In this document: positions 1 through 11,339 of the stretch, one piece after another
Layout of the letters: each line of letters starts with the position of its first letter
Numbering within the stretch: the first letter of the stretch is position 1
From: Lithospermum erythrorhizon
Lineage: Eukaryota > Streptophyta > Magnoliopsida > Boraginales > Boraginaceae
Assembly (NCBI GenBank): GCA_019722365.1
Contig: JADFUC010000025.1
Location: forward strand, 62,001-126,000
Direction of reading: 5' to 3'
Length of the DNA: 64,000 nucleotides
The notes under the pieces: model-generated
Databases searched by the model: none
What the model saw: only the letters and a program-made list of their open reading frames with translations
What the model was told of the DNA's origin: nothing
Made by a program: the position numbers and the translations under genes

Positions 1-75
1 CTGGAAAAACTACGTGGTGGTTTGTGAGGCCGATCCATCGATCGATAACGTACCGGCAAGTGCGCCCGGGCCGAG
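1..75 (+). mobile_element. Cassandra-like LTR 3' end (fragment)
   Basis: The first bases read tggtggtttgtgaggccgat, followed by an AACGT step. This matches the last third of the two Cassandra-type LTRs at 61.5-62.25 kb, which carry tggtggtttgtgaggtcggt and AACGTCT at the same spacing. Only the 3' part lies in the window, so the 5S-like part would be just upstream. The end of the match is vague. Confidence 0.4.
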
Positions 76-2400
76 GCATTTCAATTTTACATGAGTTTGC
101 CTTTTGGATTTGTTTTTAGATGATGCCACGATGGTTAAACTCTGTATGGAAACATTTTGAGCTTTTCGAACTATTTTTTACTTTTAATAAACTACGAGTT
201 CTCGCGATTTTCAAAAGCGAGGTTATTTTGCGTCAACCCATCGTATGGTGACTTCAAGGATATCTGGTGGATAACGGCTAACCTCGGCGTCACGACTCGA
301 GGCGGTTAAATTAAATGGAGTAATATCAATATATCCCCTTTTCATCTCAATTACAATGTATATATGCAAGAAATTAAATCACATAAATGTGCATTTAGTA
401 AATATACATTAATTTTCATTATATATATATTTGCATGGATATTGATTGATTAAGCTGATTATTTCCTTATATATATATATGTGTCGATAATTATTACAAT
501 AAAATATTCATACATATATGATATAATTACATGCAAGTAACTAGATTAAAATATATTTGTACTGAATAAACGATTACCATGTTTATCTCTTTCAACAAAT
601 TAATGTTAAAAGGATAAATATTAAAAAGAATTTACTTGAATTAAATAAAATACCAATCAAATAAGATAATTACAATTATCAAATTTAAAAAGTATGACTA
701 ATACTTATCATAAAAACTGAAAATACAAATTAACATAATTAGCTTCCAAACCCTAAAAAGAGTCTAAAAGCAGTTGGGCCTTTTACTGATAACACTTGCC
801 TTGTAAGCTTGAGTTTGGATGAATGACAATGCCCCAGTGGTAGCCGGACTTGCGGAGGCGTCTTCGTTTTGGTAGTATTCTTTTTCGAAGTTTTGCGCTT
901 TAAATCAAACAACTTTTTAAAATCATTTTGAGATTTTTTAAAGCAGGTTCAAACAATCTAAAATTTGGAGGACAATTGCTCAAAATATTTAGAACTAATC
1001 GATTGGATTAATGTCAAAGAAATATTTTACCAATAATTAATTATGCAAGTTTTAACAATTGAAATAATTTAATTTTGCAAATTGTTTAAAATTAGTTAAA
1101 CAATTCCAAAAAATTTGAATTTACACCTTCCACACACAACTTGTTTTAGTATTAAAAAAAAACAAAATACAAATTTTTTAAATCATGAAACACTTTATAC
1201 TAATCATCAAAATATACAATTTTGATGCACTTGGATATATGAACACATCCAAAAAATACATGACACAAATTTCATAATATATATTTATGTGAAACATAAA
1301 ATTTGATATAAACTCATAAAACATGATTTATAAAATACTAGATTGACATTAAACAAATTAAACTTACTCATGATGCCACTGAAGGATTTCTATGATATAA
1401 CTTGAATAAACTTATTCAAATATTCATAACAGGATGAGATTTAATTGTTACAATATCAAATCTATAACATATAATATAATATGAATACAAGAGTACTTAC
1501 AATAACACAACGGAATATGATCACCAACAACCTTTCACAAAACCTCCTTTGAATTCCAATATGCTAGCACCACAATATGACAATGTCTCTAGTTGATCCA
1601 CACCAGGAGGCGTTGAATCTAGTACTTGGGTCTGCTAGAACACATGTGAGATTGGATGGAGGAATCAAAGCAAAACTTTCAAGTTTTCTTTGATTTGGTT
1701 CTACCACCTCAAGGGGAGAGGGATGCCGATTTTTTGGCTTACGGTTTTTTGGATTTTTATCATGTGTCAAAACCTAATAAATCCCATGAATTTATAGGTT
1801 CTCCAATTAACCCGATAGCTCAACCGTTTAAGCTAATGAGCCGACTTGTTTAATTTAATTAACTTGTTAAGTAAATTAAACACTAACAAGTTATTAATAA
1901 GCGACTATGAGTTACTAACAAGCTCGACTAACTATTTAATTAATTAAAGCTTGGTTAATTAATTGAGATTATCAATTTATATTTTACATTATTAATGTAA
2001 ATTACCAGTGAAATATTCTTTGATTACAATCGACTCTCAATTTAGCAATCTTGTTTAATTTCTTACATGATATAACTCGAAGCGTCATTATATGTGTGAC
2101 CTTAGGCTCGAGATAATAGCAATCATATAATAATATAATTGACCATTATTATTGTTATAACGATTATGCATAGGATCTAGCAATTTGACATGTTCTGTTT
2201 ATAATGAGAACCAGACTTGTAATTATAATTACTATTATTGAATGTTCTATTTATGTAATGACATGTAACTAAACTAGTAAATGAATTATTACATGATTGC
2301 TCGCAACATGCATAATAAATGAAGCCAATAACTATTGATTTCCAACGGTTAGGAAGTTTATCATTGACAACCAAAGCCACTTGAATCTTTTTTACTTGGT
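76..2400. other. AT-rich DNA without a recognisable gene
   Basis: I see no coding frame with recognisable similarity here. The stretch holds AT-rich runs, for example TA microsatellite-like patches near 420-490, and short open frames that look like chance. A more GC-rich patch at 780-900 could be a scrap of an older element. Confidence 0.5.
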
Positions 2401-2419
2401 GATAAAAGTTAGTGTGGTG

Positions 2420-3380
2420 ATGATGGAGAGTTGACTTATGAAGAGCTTGATGAATCATACAAAACTCTTTATAAGAAATGAGTTGAGGACACATTGGTGA
2501 TAAAGACTCAAAAGAAGAAAAATATATATGTCTTATTAATGAGAACAATAAGATGCTAATCATCAATAATGGATTGAAGGAGGAGGTTGAGAAATTAACT
2601 ATTGTATTGGAATCCATGAGAAAATCTATCCGTTTGCTCAATTCTAAAACTTCCAATCTAGATGAAATTATTTCTCTGGGTCAGTCTCCAAATGACCATA
2701 CATGTTTGGATATGTTGTTGGAGAATGTGTTAAAAAATCTAAGTTTCTTCCTACTGCTAAAATACAAGCATTCCTACTGTTACACCAGATGTTTTTAACA
2801 TCCGTCCAACATCTGGTCAAACATCTAATTCAACTATTGGTTCAACATCTGGTCCAACTAATGGTGCAACATCTGGTCATTCTCATGCTAAAGAATTATC
2901 CAAGAACAAAAAGAAAAAGAAATGAGTTTTTCATCACTGTGAAACGAAATGTCACATTAAGACCATATTGTTTCAAACTCTATGGAAAGAGTATTCATCA
3001 ACATGGTCAGATTCCTCATATTTCCAAGTCTGAAATTGTTCATCAAAACGAATGGAGGGTAAAAAGGACTTATTCTGGTGTAGCTCAGTACAACGAATGA
3101 AGAATATAAAATAATTATCGATACACTTCTTGTGTTGTTCACCGTAAAGTGTGGAAGATCAAAAAGGATCTTTGTTGCAATAAAAAGGAAGCTAAAACTA
3201 CCTTTGTCTCTATCCCAGATCTTAATCAACATGTGTCAACTAATGGACATGGTCACGGTGAACCTGATATATGCGGAGTCAATGGTCATGTTGGAGGTGT
3301 TACTAGTGTTAAACACTCGTGTGATGATGATGAGCTGAAAAAATTCTTATTTTATAAGGCGGGTTGACTTTTTGAGATAA
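2420..3380 (+). pseudogene. Copia (SIRE/Maximus-like) gag remnant
   Basis: The translated pieces form the C-terminal half of a copia gag. First comes an acidic coiled region (2,420-2,700, about LTYEELDESYKTLY and later NGLKEEVEKLTIVLESMRKS). Next is a linker with DEIISLGQS and LGYV, the usual junction in these polyproteins. A Thr/Ser/Gly-rich repeat follows, then a basic KELSKNKKKKK run, then a CCHC-knuckle-like piece with PYCFKLYG at about 2,965. Stops and frameshifts separate the pieces, so it is non-functional. The assignment rests on motif recognition of the SIRE/Maximus gag layout and on the downstream polypurine tract. Protease, integrase and RT, which should follow, are absent. Confidence 0.6.
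2798..2882 (+). repeat. Short tandem repeat in the copia gag linker
   Basis: Variants of caacatctggtc recur about every 12 bases. They encode a TSG-rich linker (TSGQTSN, GSTSGPTN, GATSG) between the coiled region and the basic run of the gag remnant. Confidence 0.55.
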
Positions 3381-4060
3381 AAGGGGGAGACATATGATCA
3401 AGGGGGAGTTTGTGTTTTGCCTACAAAAAAATATTAGAAAAAAGGGGGAGTTTGTTAGTATTTTTTTGGCTAGCAATTTTGTTGATAGGCAAAACTGTGA
3501 GCAGTGACGAAGTGTTGGAACAGATGTCGAAGACAGTTGGTACAACAGTTCGCTACTGTGTAATCATGTGCATATATTTTTGGAATGTTGTTGATTTTGG
3601 TCAGATCTGGAAGATATATCTTCGACATATAATATATGGGAATGATTTGTATTATTTCCAAATCATGAAGATTCTGATTTGATTGATTATGGGATCAAAT
3701 GAAAGAAATGAAAGTATCAAATATTTTACTGTATGTGTGATATGAAAAATATTATTTATGAAAGATCTTTCTATATATGTCTGATGTTCCTACACTATAA
3801 ATATGCCTCATTGCAAACCTATCCCTCTACCACACATATTATTTTGTTCTACATTGTTTTGTGAGGCAAAAAGAATTGAGAGAGTTTTTATTTTGTTTGT
3901 GGGCAGATATGCCCAGGAACTATTTATAAAGCTCTCTTAGTTTGTACAGCAGGTTATTGCCCTCCATTCTGTGATGCTTTCGTATTGTTTTATTTTACAC
4001 TGTAGAAGTCAAATACTCGGAGAGTATTGTGAAGTGAAAGAGAGGTGTCTTGAAGTAAGG
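3381..4060 (+). repeat. Polypurine tracts and 3' LTR of the copia remnant
   Basis: Three aagggggag tracts at 3,381, 3,400 and 3,441 mark the polypurine region. The LTR probably starts at TGTTAG (3,453), directly after the last tract. A TATA-like ctataaatatgcc lies near 3,795, and the LTR ends somewhere around 4,050. Repeated purine tracts before the 3' LTR are a habit of SIRE/Maximus elements. The right edge is uncertain because no second LTR is in view. Confidence 0.5.
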
Positions 4061-4071
4061 AGAGCCCGAAC

Positions 4072-4299
4072 TTATTCAACGGGATAGAGTAGAATAGGAC
4101 TACAAAAAACATCTACTATTTGAAACCCTTGCCTCCTATGCAAGGCTCGTACACCTCCGAACAACATCATGTAGATGGAAGGAACGCCCCCCCAATATCT
4201 ATATTTCATTCCAACAAAATGTAGCAGATTGGCACTCCCCCAACGACAATTTTCTTTAATCGCTTTTACAGCTGTTGCCTCTAAATATACGTCCACCAT
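4072..4299 (-). other. Unassigned 75-codon open frame
   Basis: This ATG-started frame is 75 residues long and lies between the copia LTR and LTR A. It has balanced composition, with Trp and Tyr in the stretch KYRYWGGVPS. I recognise no family. It has no signal peptide, and no splice partners could be identified. It could be an exon scrap carried by a transposon or chance. Confidence 0.15.
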
Positions 4300-4444
4300 T
4301 CTATCTCATGTGACAAAAGCGATGTGCACTCTTTTAAGCATTTAGTTTTTGAAGGAATAATCTCAAAATTTGATCCGGTAAAAATCGAGGGCGAGATGAT
4401 CTTGTGATTCTTGTTCTTTACATTGCTAACCGTTAGAAAGATTT

Positions 4445-5988
4445 TTATTATTTATAATATATCCAGCGAAGCTAATACTGTCTAAAACCCTTTTTAAGGA
4501 AACGTTCTAGGTAGAAAGATAATTTATCAATCTATTGAAGTTCGACTATCAATCTATTATTCTCTTAGCAGTTCTTGTTGCTTGAATGTTGGACATAGAT
4601 TTGATGTAGTCTTGGACTTGATTTGGATTTGATTTGGATGCCTGGAATGAGGTTGGATTTGTTTCTGAACCGTTATGTGATCCTAAGTTGGATTTGAATT
4701 TGTGCCTTGATTTGGACGTGAGACTGGATAGGAGTCTGGATCAATGTGATCCTAGGTTGGAAAAAGACTTAGTCTTTGAGACTTGGTCGTTCACTTGATA
4801 TGGTCCGAGTCGGGGAGCCATAGCGAGGCGTATATCCGTATGGTACATGCAGACTTGATCCTTTGGTCTTTGGACTTAGTACAAGTGACATTGTGAGTCT
4901 CTTAATTTTGGCTATGTGCCTAGCTAGAGTGCCTCAGCAGTTTGATCCCAAGCGGCTCGGCGAGTTGGTGCTTTGCGGCTTACTCCCCAATCTTCAATGT
5001 GGCTATCGGTGGATATCTTTATTCTTGTCGATAGGATGCTTTAACGACTTACTCAGTGTTTCTTGGCCAGGATAGGCAGGCGTTATGCATTCAGTTATCA
5101 TCGGTTTGGGTTTGATGTGAATTATTGCGTTTGTGCGATGAATTCAACCTTGTTGTGATTTTTCGGCTCCTATTTTTGATGATGAGTTAGAAGCTTTTGT
5201 GTGCTTCAACTTAATTCTTTTTAATTTAGGCGCTTCTGGCCCCAGACTTATAGGATGAAGATTCCAGTGTTTTGGTTGTTTTTTGCTAAAAAAGCAACAA
5301 ACTTTAGAGGTTTTCTATGAAGAAATACCTACAAAGTTGTTTTCATGCTAGATTGCCCTAAGAGCTTTTTTGGTTGTGAATGTGATGGAATTTTTCAACC
5401 CCGGAAGCGGTTATATAGGCTTTCGGGCTCTTCCCTAGATTGGTTGATCCGGCTGATCGCATGGATTGCGATCTTAACCGTTGATTTTGAGACAAGATTT
5501 GAGAAGTTGATTTTATGGAATGCCTTCCCGAGCAAAGCACCAGCAGGCGCCTCTTAGGCGGGGAAGGTTCAGGATTTTTCTGCATTTCAAACACATTTTC
5601 ATATTAATGACTCTTTTTAGAGTCTTCATTTGAGCCAAGCCACGGAACTTCCATTTTAGGCCAAATAGCCGATTTTATTGTAATAAAATTGGAGATTTTT
5701 CGAGCCCTAATTTTAATTAACATTTAACTCGGGGAAATTTTCTCGAGAACCCTCGTTTGAGTTAAATTTAGGGTTAATTAATGTTAAAACCCTAATTTTA
5801 ACTTCGATTAATTTCAGGGGCTTAATTCCTGTGAACCTTTATTATTTTACACGTGTTTGGTTTTGAATTGAACCCTAATTGTCACTTGTAGCTCGTGTGA
5901 TCAATTTTCTATTTAATTAATTTTATCGATTATAATAAATTTATTTTAGTTAAAATTAATTAACAAATTTCGACTGTCTACATACATA
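4445..5988 (-). repeat. LTR copy A of a recurrent gypsy-like LTR family
   Basis: The copy shares landmarks with copies B, C and D. These are a left end with aaaaccc...ttatcaatc, a middle part rich in gacttgattt and atggtccgag, a TATA-like ttatataggc (5,411) followed by gatcttaaccgttgattttg, and a right end rich in attaatt that stops at gtctaca. The TATA box, read on the minus strand as GCCTATATAA, gives the orientation. No polypurine tract borders the right end, so it may be a solo LTR, or the partner of copy B split by later insertions. That pairing is only a guess. Confidence 0.55.
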
Positions 5989-6149
5989 AAAAATATTTTG
6001 TGTCAATACTCATTTCCTAATTGTGAAACCTATATTTAGTTTGGTCATTTCCCCTAAATAACAACCAAGTACTCTGTAATAAAAAAAATATTGTGATCCC
6101 TTGGTGATTCCAAAATCATTTGGCCCATTTAACTTTCTCGACTTTCTCT

Positions 6150-6410
6150 ATAATGTGATTCCATATGGCCATGTGATAGAAATTTGAATCAACAACATTT
6201 TTCCATTATCATAAACCTGAAGTAATTTTAAAATTTGTCTTTTTTCATCCTTGGCTTCAATCACTTTAGCATTAAAAAGGAATCTATGAATATGATCTTT
6301 CATTGTTATTCAAGATGTCCCAAATGGTGCCTAACTCATTCCATCGATCAAACCATAAGGAAGAACTCTTGACATCACCCATCTCAACTTGAAATATGTT
6401 TTTGGTTATA
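6150..6410 (-). pseudogene. LINE remnant (zinc-binding region after the RT)
   Basis: On the minus strand, 6,395-6,310 reads QVEMGDVKSSSLWFDRWNEL and then GTIWDIL. This fits the conserved block (GxGxSxxxWxDxWxxxGxL) found C-terminal of the reverse transcriptase in plant L1-type LINEs. Continuation toward 6,150 is open but less telling. No RT domain and no poly(A) tail are visible, so only a short scrap remains. Confidence 0.45.
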
Positions 6411-6596
6411 ATTCTAAAGTTCAATATTTTCTTCTAGTACCAAGTATAATTTGTTTTGTTTTTGTAGGCACATATGAATTTTTCCATGAACATGATTGTC
6501 TGGATCCATTGGATCTAGATAGTCTCCTTTTCGAATGTAATATTCAAAAGTAATTTGTGAATGCAAATTATTGACCAAGTGGACATACATTTAAAG

Positions 6597-6981
6597 AGTG
6601 AATTGCCGATATGCTCCCCGAAAGTGGGATCAAGTTGTACTTTGGTCCCCAATAGTGGCCGGATACGCGAAAATGGGCGAACTGAAAGAGGGAAAAAAGT
6701 AAGAGAAATTAAAGACATGTCCAAAATTTTAATAAAACATTAAATATGTCCCAGATTTTAATAAAACATTTTCTATGCCCCAAAAGTTTATAAAATTACG
6801 AACTTGCCCCAAATATTGGAGTTGAAACTTGTTTGACCATTAAATTTTAATGCCTCCATCAATTTGGGGACCAAAGTGCAACATTTGTACCAATATTGGG
6901 AGGACAGCCCTTTCACAGTGCCGTTGTGGGGACGAGGTGCAATTTGATCCCATTTCACGGGGATCGTTTAGGCAATTCACT
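6597..6981. mobile_element. Foldback MITE, copy 1
   Basis: The left end AGTGAATTGCC followed by ccccgaaagtgggatcaag is mirrored at the right end by ggcaattcact preceded by gatcccatttcacgggg. This gives an inverted repeat of roughly 50-60 bp around a 270-bp centre. There is no coding potential. The flanks contain atttaaa on both sides, but I cannot fix a clean target duplication. A relative lies at 24,020-24,323. It sits just upstream of the TATA-like box of the Tat 5' LTR, so it may have landed inside that LTR. Confidence 0.6.
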
Positions 6982-7372
6982 ATAAATTTAAACGCAAGAC
7001 CTCCCTCATTGAAGGGCAAACATAGTATCCTCCAAACAACCTTATTTGAATGATATTGGCCTTTAAAGTGGTCGGTCGGCCTCACTTTTAGGTCTAACAG
7101 CGACTCACGGAGATCATTTGCTTAACAAAGGGAAAACCATAGCTGATTTGGTGGTTCCCAGCCCAGAATCTGGCGAGGTGATCGTCCGAAAGTTTCCATA
7201 AGATTTGGGCCTGCAGATGAGTCGGTTGATTCGGCCAGTGCAGTGGGCCGAACAAGTTCAACCTCAACAAATTTGGTAGGATCAAATGGCGCCTTATGGC
7301 AAGGGAACACTAATAAAAGGTTCTGACATCTGAATGTATGTGGTAGAAAAACAACTGAAGCGACAAGTGCAA

Positions 7373-8480
7373 ATGGACATACCAGGTCCATCTAAGAAAC
7401 AAACAGTTCCCCCAAGGGTTTCCCCAATCGAATAGTTCCCACAAGACAACATTCGCGAAGAAGTACAAAGGAGGGTTCGGTTGGTCAGGGAACAAGAAAT
7501 TCAGCGACAAGTGGATATTATTTTAGAGAGGGACAAATTGGTTCGCGAAGAACAAGCAAGACTTGAAGAAGAAGCAGTTCACGCAGAACGTGAACAGAGA
7601 GAGAATACTATCCCATTGATGACCCTCCATATACACCAACTTATAGTCTCCTATATATGAACTACATGCTAAGCGAATGTGAGTAGCGTGAACCCAAGTA
7701 CCATTATGAGCCACCGGTGGTTAGCTGAAACGATCCCTAGTAGATCTAATGCAGTCCTATTACAAGAACTTCTCGTGAATCAAAAGAGAGAGTTCGATGA
7801 GTTCAAACAAATGGTGTTGGCCTTTTTACCAAGAAGAGCGAACCTTTCTGTGAATCATGCAATCATGCCATTTATTGCGCAACTCAATGTTATGCCTATA
7901 CTAGTGGGGTTCATTTTGCCTCAAATCACGCAATATTGTGGCATAGGGGATCCGCAAAAGCATTTAAAAGGCTTTTTAGCTCGAATGACTATTACCACGA
8001 ATGACATGGATATTTATGCAAAGGCATTTCCAACTACTAGAGCGCCCTTTGTATTGGATTAGTGGGTTGCCGGTAGTCCGATTGATTTGGCCGCTCATAC
8101 CGCGGATGCCTTTATCGCCAAGTACAACACATCCATTACAAACAAGCAGGATGAGAGGGCTTTAATGGATCTGCAGCAGGCACCACGTGAATCGCTAAAG
8201 GATTTCCACGAGCGATACAAAGCCATTTTGAATAACATTCCAAGCATCGACAATAAAATTTCTTATATGGCTTTTTACCATGGATTAAACTATGGCAAGT
8301 TGAAAAAGGCTCGGGTGTTCCCTTGACGAAAGACGAACTGACCAAAATGGTCAAAAAGCACATTGATTTGAAAAATTTGCAAAAGAAGGAAGGTCCCTCA
8401 GGTGACCTACGATCGAATTTAAGAAGAAGGGATAATCAAGGCCAATCGAAAAAGCCCATATGAGATAGGCTGCGTGATAG
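7373..8480 (+). pseudogene. Tat-type gag polyprotein (broken)
   Basis: The frame probably opens near 7,373 (MDIPGPSKK). It passes a charged helical stretch rich in Arg/Glu (REEVQRRVRLVREQE, then LEEEAVHAEREQRE) and reaches the retrotransposon gag domain. There, GDPQKHLKGFLARM, the LPxxSI-like turn (VAGSPIDLAAHTADAFIAKY) and ESLKDFHERYKAIL stand in the order known for plant gypsy gag. An in-frame TAG at about 8,060 and frame changes near 7,660 and 8,320 break it. A knuckle-like SRYCEYHREYVHD at about 8,680, with GH changed to VH, probably belongs to its C-terminus. The product would be the capsid of the virus-like particle. Confidence 0.65.
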
Positions 8481-8861
8481 GGGGAAAAATTTTAGAAAAA
8501 GACCTTATTCCCCACCACGAAGAGAGTTGGTTCGTTGTGCTCAACCCATCTGACAACAACATATGGTGGGCCAAATCCCCTTAAGAGTCGCCATCTCTGA
8601 GATTTATTCCCAAATGGCGAACAAACAATTGTTGCCAAAGCCTCCCAGAATGAGAGGACATGAGGCAACCAGAGACAAGTCAAGATATTGTGAATATCAT
8701 AGGGAATATGTCCACGACATAGATATTGTGAATACCAAAGCGAAAAAACAATTGTTGCCAAAGCCTCATCATCCACACCAATATCTGCACAGACAATTTC
8801 TTATTTGGATGACGAACTATAGGGCCTTGAGTTGCCTCATGATAATCCAGTGGTTATAGCC

Positions 8862-9135
8862 CCGGTTATTGCAAATTACACTAGAGAAAGGATGTTGGTG
8901 GATACGGGAGTTCCATAAACATATTGTACCTATCCTCCTATGATAAACTCGGATTACCTCGCAACATGTTCCAACCAATGCACACACCCTTAACAGGGTT
9001 TACTGGACATTCGGTGTATCCAAAGGGGATGACAACTTTGGACTTTACTGTGGGCTCGGGTAATAAAAAAGTCCACAATTAGAGCTCAGTTCACAGTCGT
9101 GGACATCCCTGATTCGTAGTACAATGGATTGATTG
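8862..9135 (+). pseudogene. Aspartic protease of the Tat element (broken)
   Basis: Reads ANYTRERMLVDTG with the catalytic DTG at about 8,900, then, after a frameshift, LGLPRNMF, LTGFTGHSVYPKG and LDFTVGSG, ending in VVDIPDS. DTG, GFTG and YP-G are the usual blocks of the plant gypsy protease that cuts Gag-Pol. The frameshift falls right behind DTG, and a second break lies near 9,075, so no active enzyme is possible. Confidence 0.55.
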
Positions 9136-9422
9136 GACGACTGATATTAATTGTTTTAAGAGGGATAGTTTCCCCAGTGCACCTCAAGATGAAGTTCCCA
9201 ACCGTAGGGGACATAGGGGAGATATGTGGCAACCAAAAGAAGGCCAGAATGTGTTATCAAACATCGGTTCCACCTTTGAAGAAAGAACCAGAAAGAGCAA
9301 GGAAACGCAGTCTTGAAAATCATCCTGAAGTGATGACCACTAGAGGGGAGACCCAGAAGGATGAAGACAATGCGCCCAAGGAGCGAGAAAACCTCAAGAG
9401 ACCAGTTTCTCATGATTAGATT

Positions 9423-10308
9423 GTCAAGGTTCCATTCGATAAAGAGGAACCAGAGAAAATGTTACTAGTGGGCACGATTTTGAAGGAAGATCATAAAGAA
9501 GGATTGATTCGCTTGATTCGAGAATTCAAATATATATTTGCTTGGGGCCCAGAGGATATGCTTGGGATAGATACATCAGTCGCTTTGCACAAGCTGCATG
9601 TTGACTCTATGTATAAACCCATTAAGCAAAAGAAGCGAACATTTAATGATGAGAAAAATCAAGCAATTAGAACAGAGGTTGAGATGCTACTGAAAGCAGA
9701 TGCAATTCGCGAACTCCAGTTTCCAGAAAGGATAGCAAATGTGGTGTTGGTTATGAAACCAAACGGAACTTGGAGGATGTGTACAGACTTCAAGAGTCTA
9801 AATAAAGCATGTCCCAAAGACTTCTACGCGTTACCTTGCCTTGCCAGATTCGTGGATGGTAGTACGGGTCATGGAGTCTTTGATTTCATGGATTCTTCGT
9901 GAGGGTACCATTAAATCAAGATGTACCTTGAGGATGAGGATAAATTGTTTTCATAACTGACTATGGATTGTATTGTTGGAATATAATGCTCTTCTTCTTG
10001 AAGAATGCATGGGCCACTTACCAAAGAATGGTTAACTCCATCTTCGCCGCCCAGATTGGGCGAAACATGGAGATATATGTTGACGATATGCTGGTGAAAA
10101 GAAAGATTAGAAAGGATCATTTGGAGAATTTAAGGGAAATATTTGACGAGTTAAGAAAAAGTCAACTCAAAATTAATCCGGATAAGTGCTCATTCGGGGT
10201 AACCTCATGCAAATTCCTGGGGTACATGATCAGCGAATGGGGAATTAAACCAAATCCTGATAAAATCAAAGCGATACTACTCGACTTCATTGCATTGAGT
10301 ACAAGATG
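9423..10308 (+). pseudogene. Reverse transcriptase of the Tat element (broken)
   Basis: The first segment (9,459-9,900) has FAWGPEDMLGID, the KKRTFNDEKNQAIRTEVEML block, NVVLVMKPNGTWRMCTDFKS, and LNKACPKDFYALP. After a break near 9,905, the second segment (9,968-10,309) has KNAWATYQRMVN, the catalytic YVDD at 10,076-10,087, then the thumb motif KINPDKCSFGVTSCKFLGYM. These are canonical Ty3/gypsy RT motifs in the correct order. A stop at 9,901 and the frame change split fingers from palm, so the copy is dead. Confidence 0.8.
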
Positions 10309-10319
10309 ATATTCAAAAA

Positions 10320-10690
10320 CTCACGGTGTGCCTCGCGGCGGTAGTCGGATTCGTTTCCATGTGAGGGCGAAAGGGAATTTTACCTTTTTCAAAAGAATCT
10401 GGGAATTTGAGCCTCGTCAAGTTTTTATTGGGATGGGGAATGTGATAAAGCTTTTGAGGAATTGAAGGAATATTTGAGTTCCCACTAGAGGTGTGTCACA
10501 ACCGGAGAAAAGGGGAAATATTATGTATCTACCGGCGTGTCGAGAGCCGGTAAAGTAGTGTGTGGATCCATGAAGATGAAGGACAACAAAAACCAGTCTA
10601 TTATGTGAGTCGTGTTTTACATGGTGCAGAAGAGAACTATCCTATCATAGACAAGTTTGCCGCCCCGCTGGTACGTCTGTAGCATTGCAT
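10320..10690 (+). pseudogene. RNase H (first) of the Tat element (broken)
   Basis: After the RT thumb come KLTVCLAAVVGF-like sequence and then, near 10,580-10,670, EGQQKPVYYVSRVLHGAEENYP followed by KFAAPLV. This is the conserved stretch of the RNase H that normally follows RT in Ty3/gypsy polyproteins. Several stops occur between 10,360 and 10,560. Confidence 0.6.
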
Positions 10691-11044
10691 TAAAAATATA
10701 CTTGAATCACGTCAATTCAGTGGTGGTGATCAACCTATGAAGAGTTATCCGCGAGTCACAACTATCGGGAAGAGGTTGACAACTTGGGCTATTGACGGCG
10801 AGCAGCGTTTCCTATGTTCACCGTACTAGCCTCAAAGTTCGGGGCTTTTAGGGCTTGGTGATTGAATGCCTGACTCGAACCTACCGCGTCGTTAGCGGAT
10901 CGGAGTGTTTGAACCCGGGGAATGAAAGAACCACGAGTGGGTGATGTTTGTAGAGCAGAAGACAGCAGAAATATGAGAAGGGATCGGCCCATTTGGGGAT
11001 CGATTAGGGGCCACCGTGGTATGAGGTATGGAATATGCACTATG

Positions 11045-11330
11045 ATTCACCTTCCTTACCACCAATAATGAAGCGGAGTATGAAGCCTTGGTTGCACGAT
11101 TGGCCATAATCAAGTCTTTGGGGATCAATCGCATCTGGGTAAAAGGAGACTCCAAATTGGTTATGGACCAAGTGAGAGGGGTATGTGGAGTAAGACAAGC
11201 AGACATTGCAGTAGGAAAATATCATGCAAAAGGCATGCAGTTGGCTTTGAGGATTTGAACGAGTTGTCTTCGAACACATCCATCGGGCCCAGAATGAAGA
11301 ATCCGACATATGAGACTCGTAGCTTTACCT
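11045..11330 (+). pseudogene. Second, archaeal-type RNase H of the Tat element (broken)
   Basis: The frame reads TTNNEAEYEALVARLAIIKS, then LGINRIWVKGDSKLVMDQVRG. NNEAEYEAL and the GDSKLV block with its metal-binding Asp are typical of the extra RNase H carried by the Tat lineage, in addition to the normal one upstream. A stop near 11,258 interrupts it. This domain is the main reason for the lineage call. Confidence 0.7.
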
Positions 11331-11339
11331 ATTACCTTT

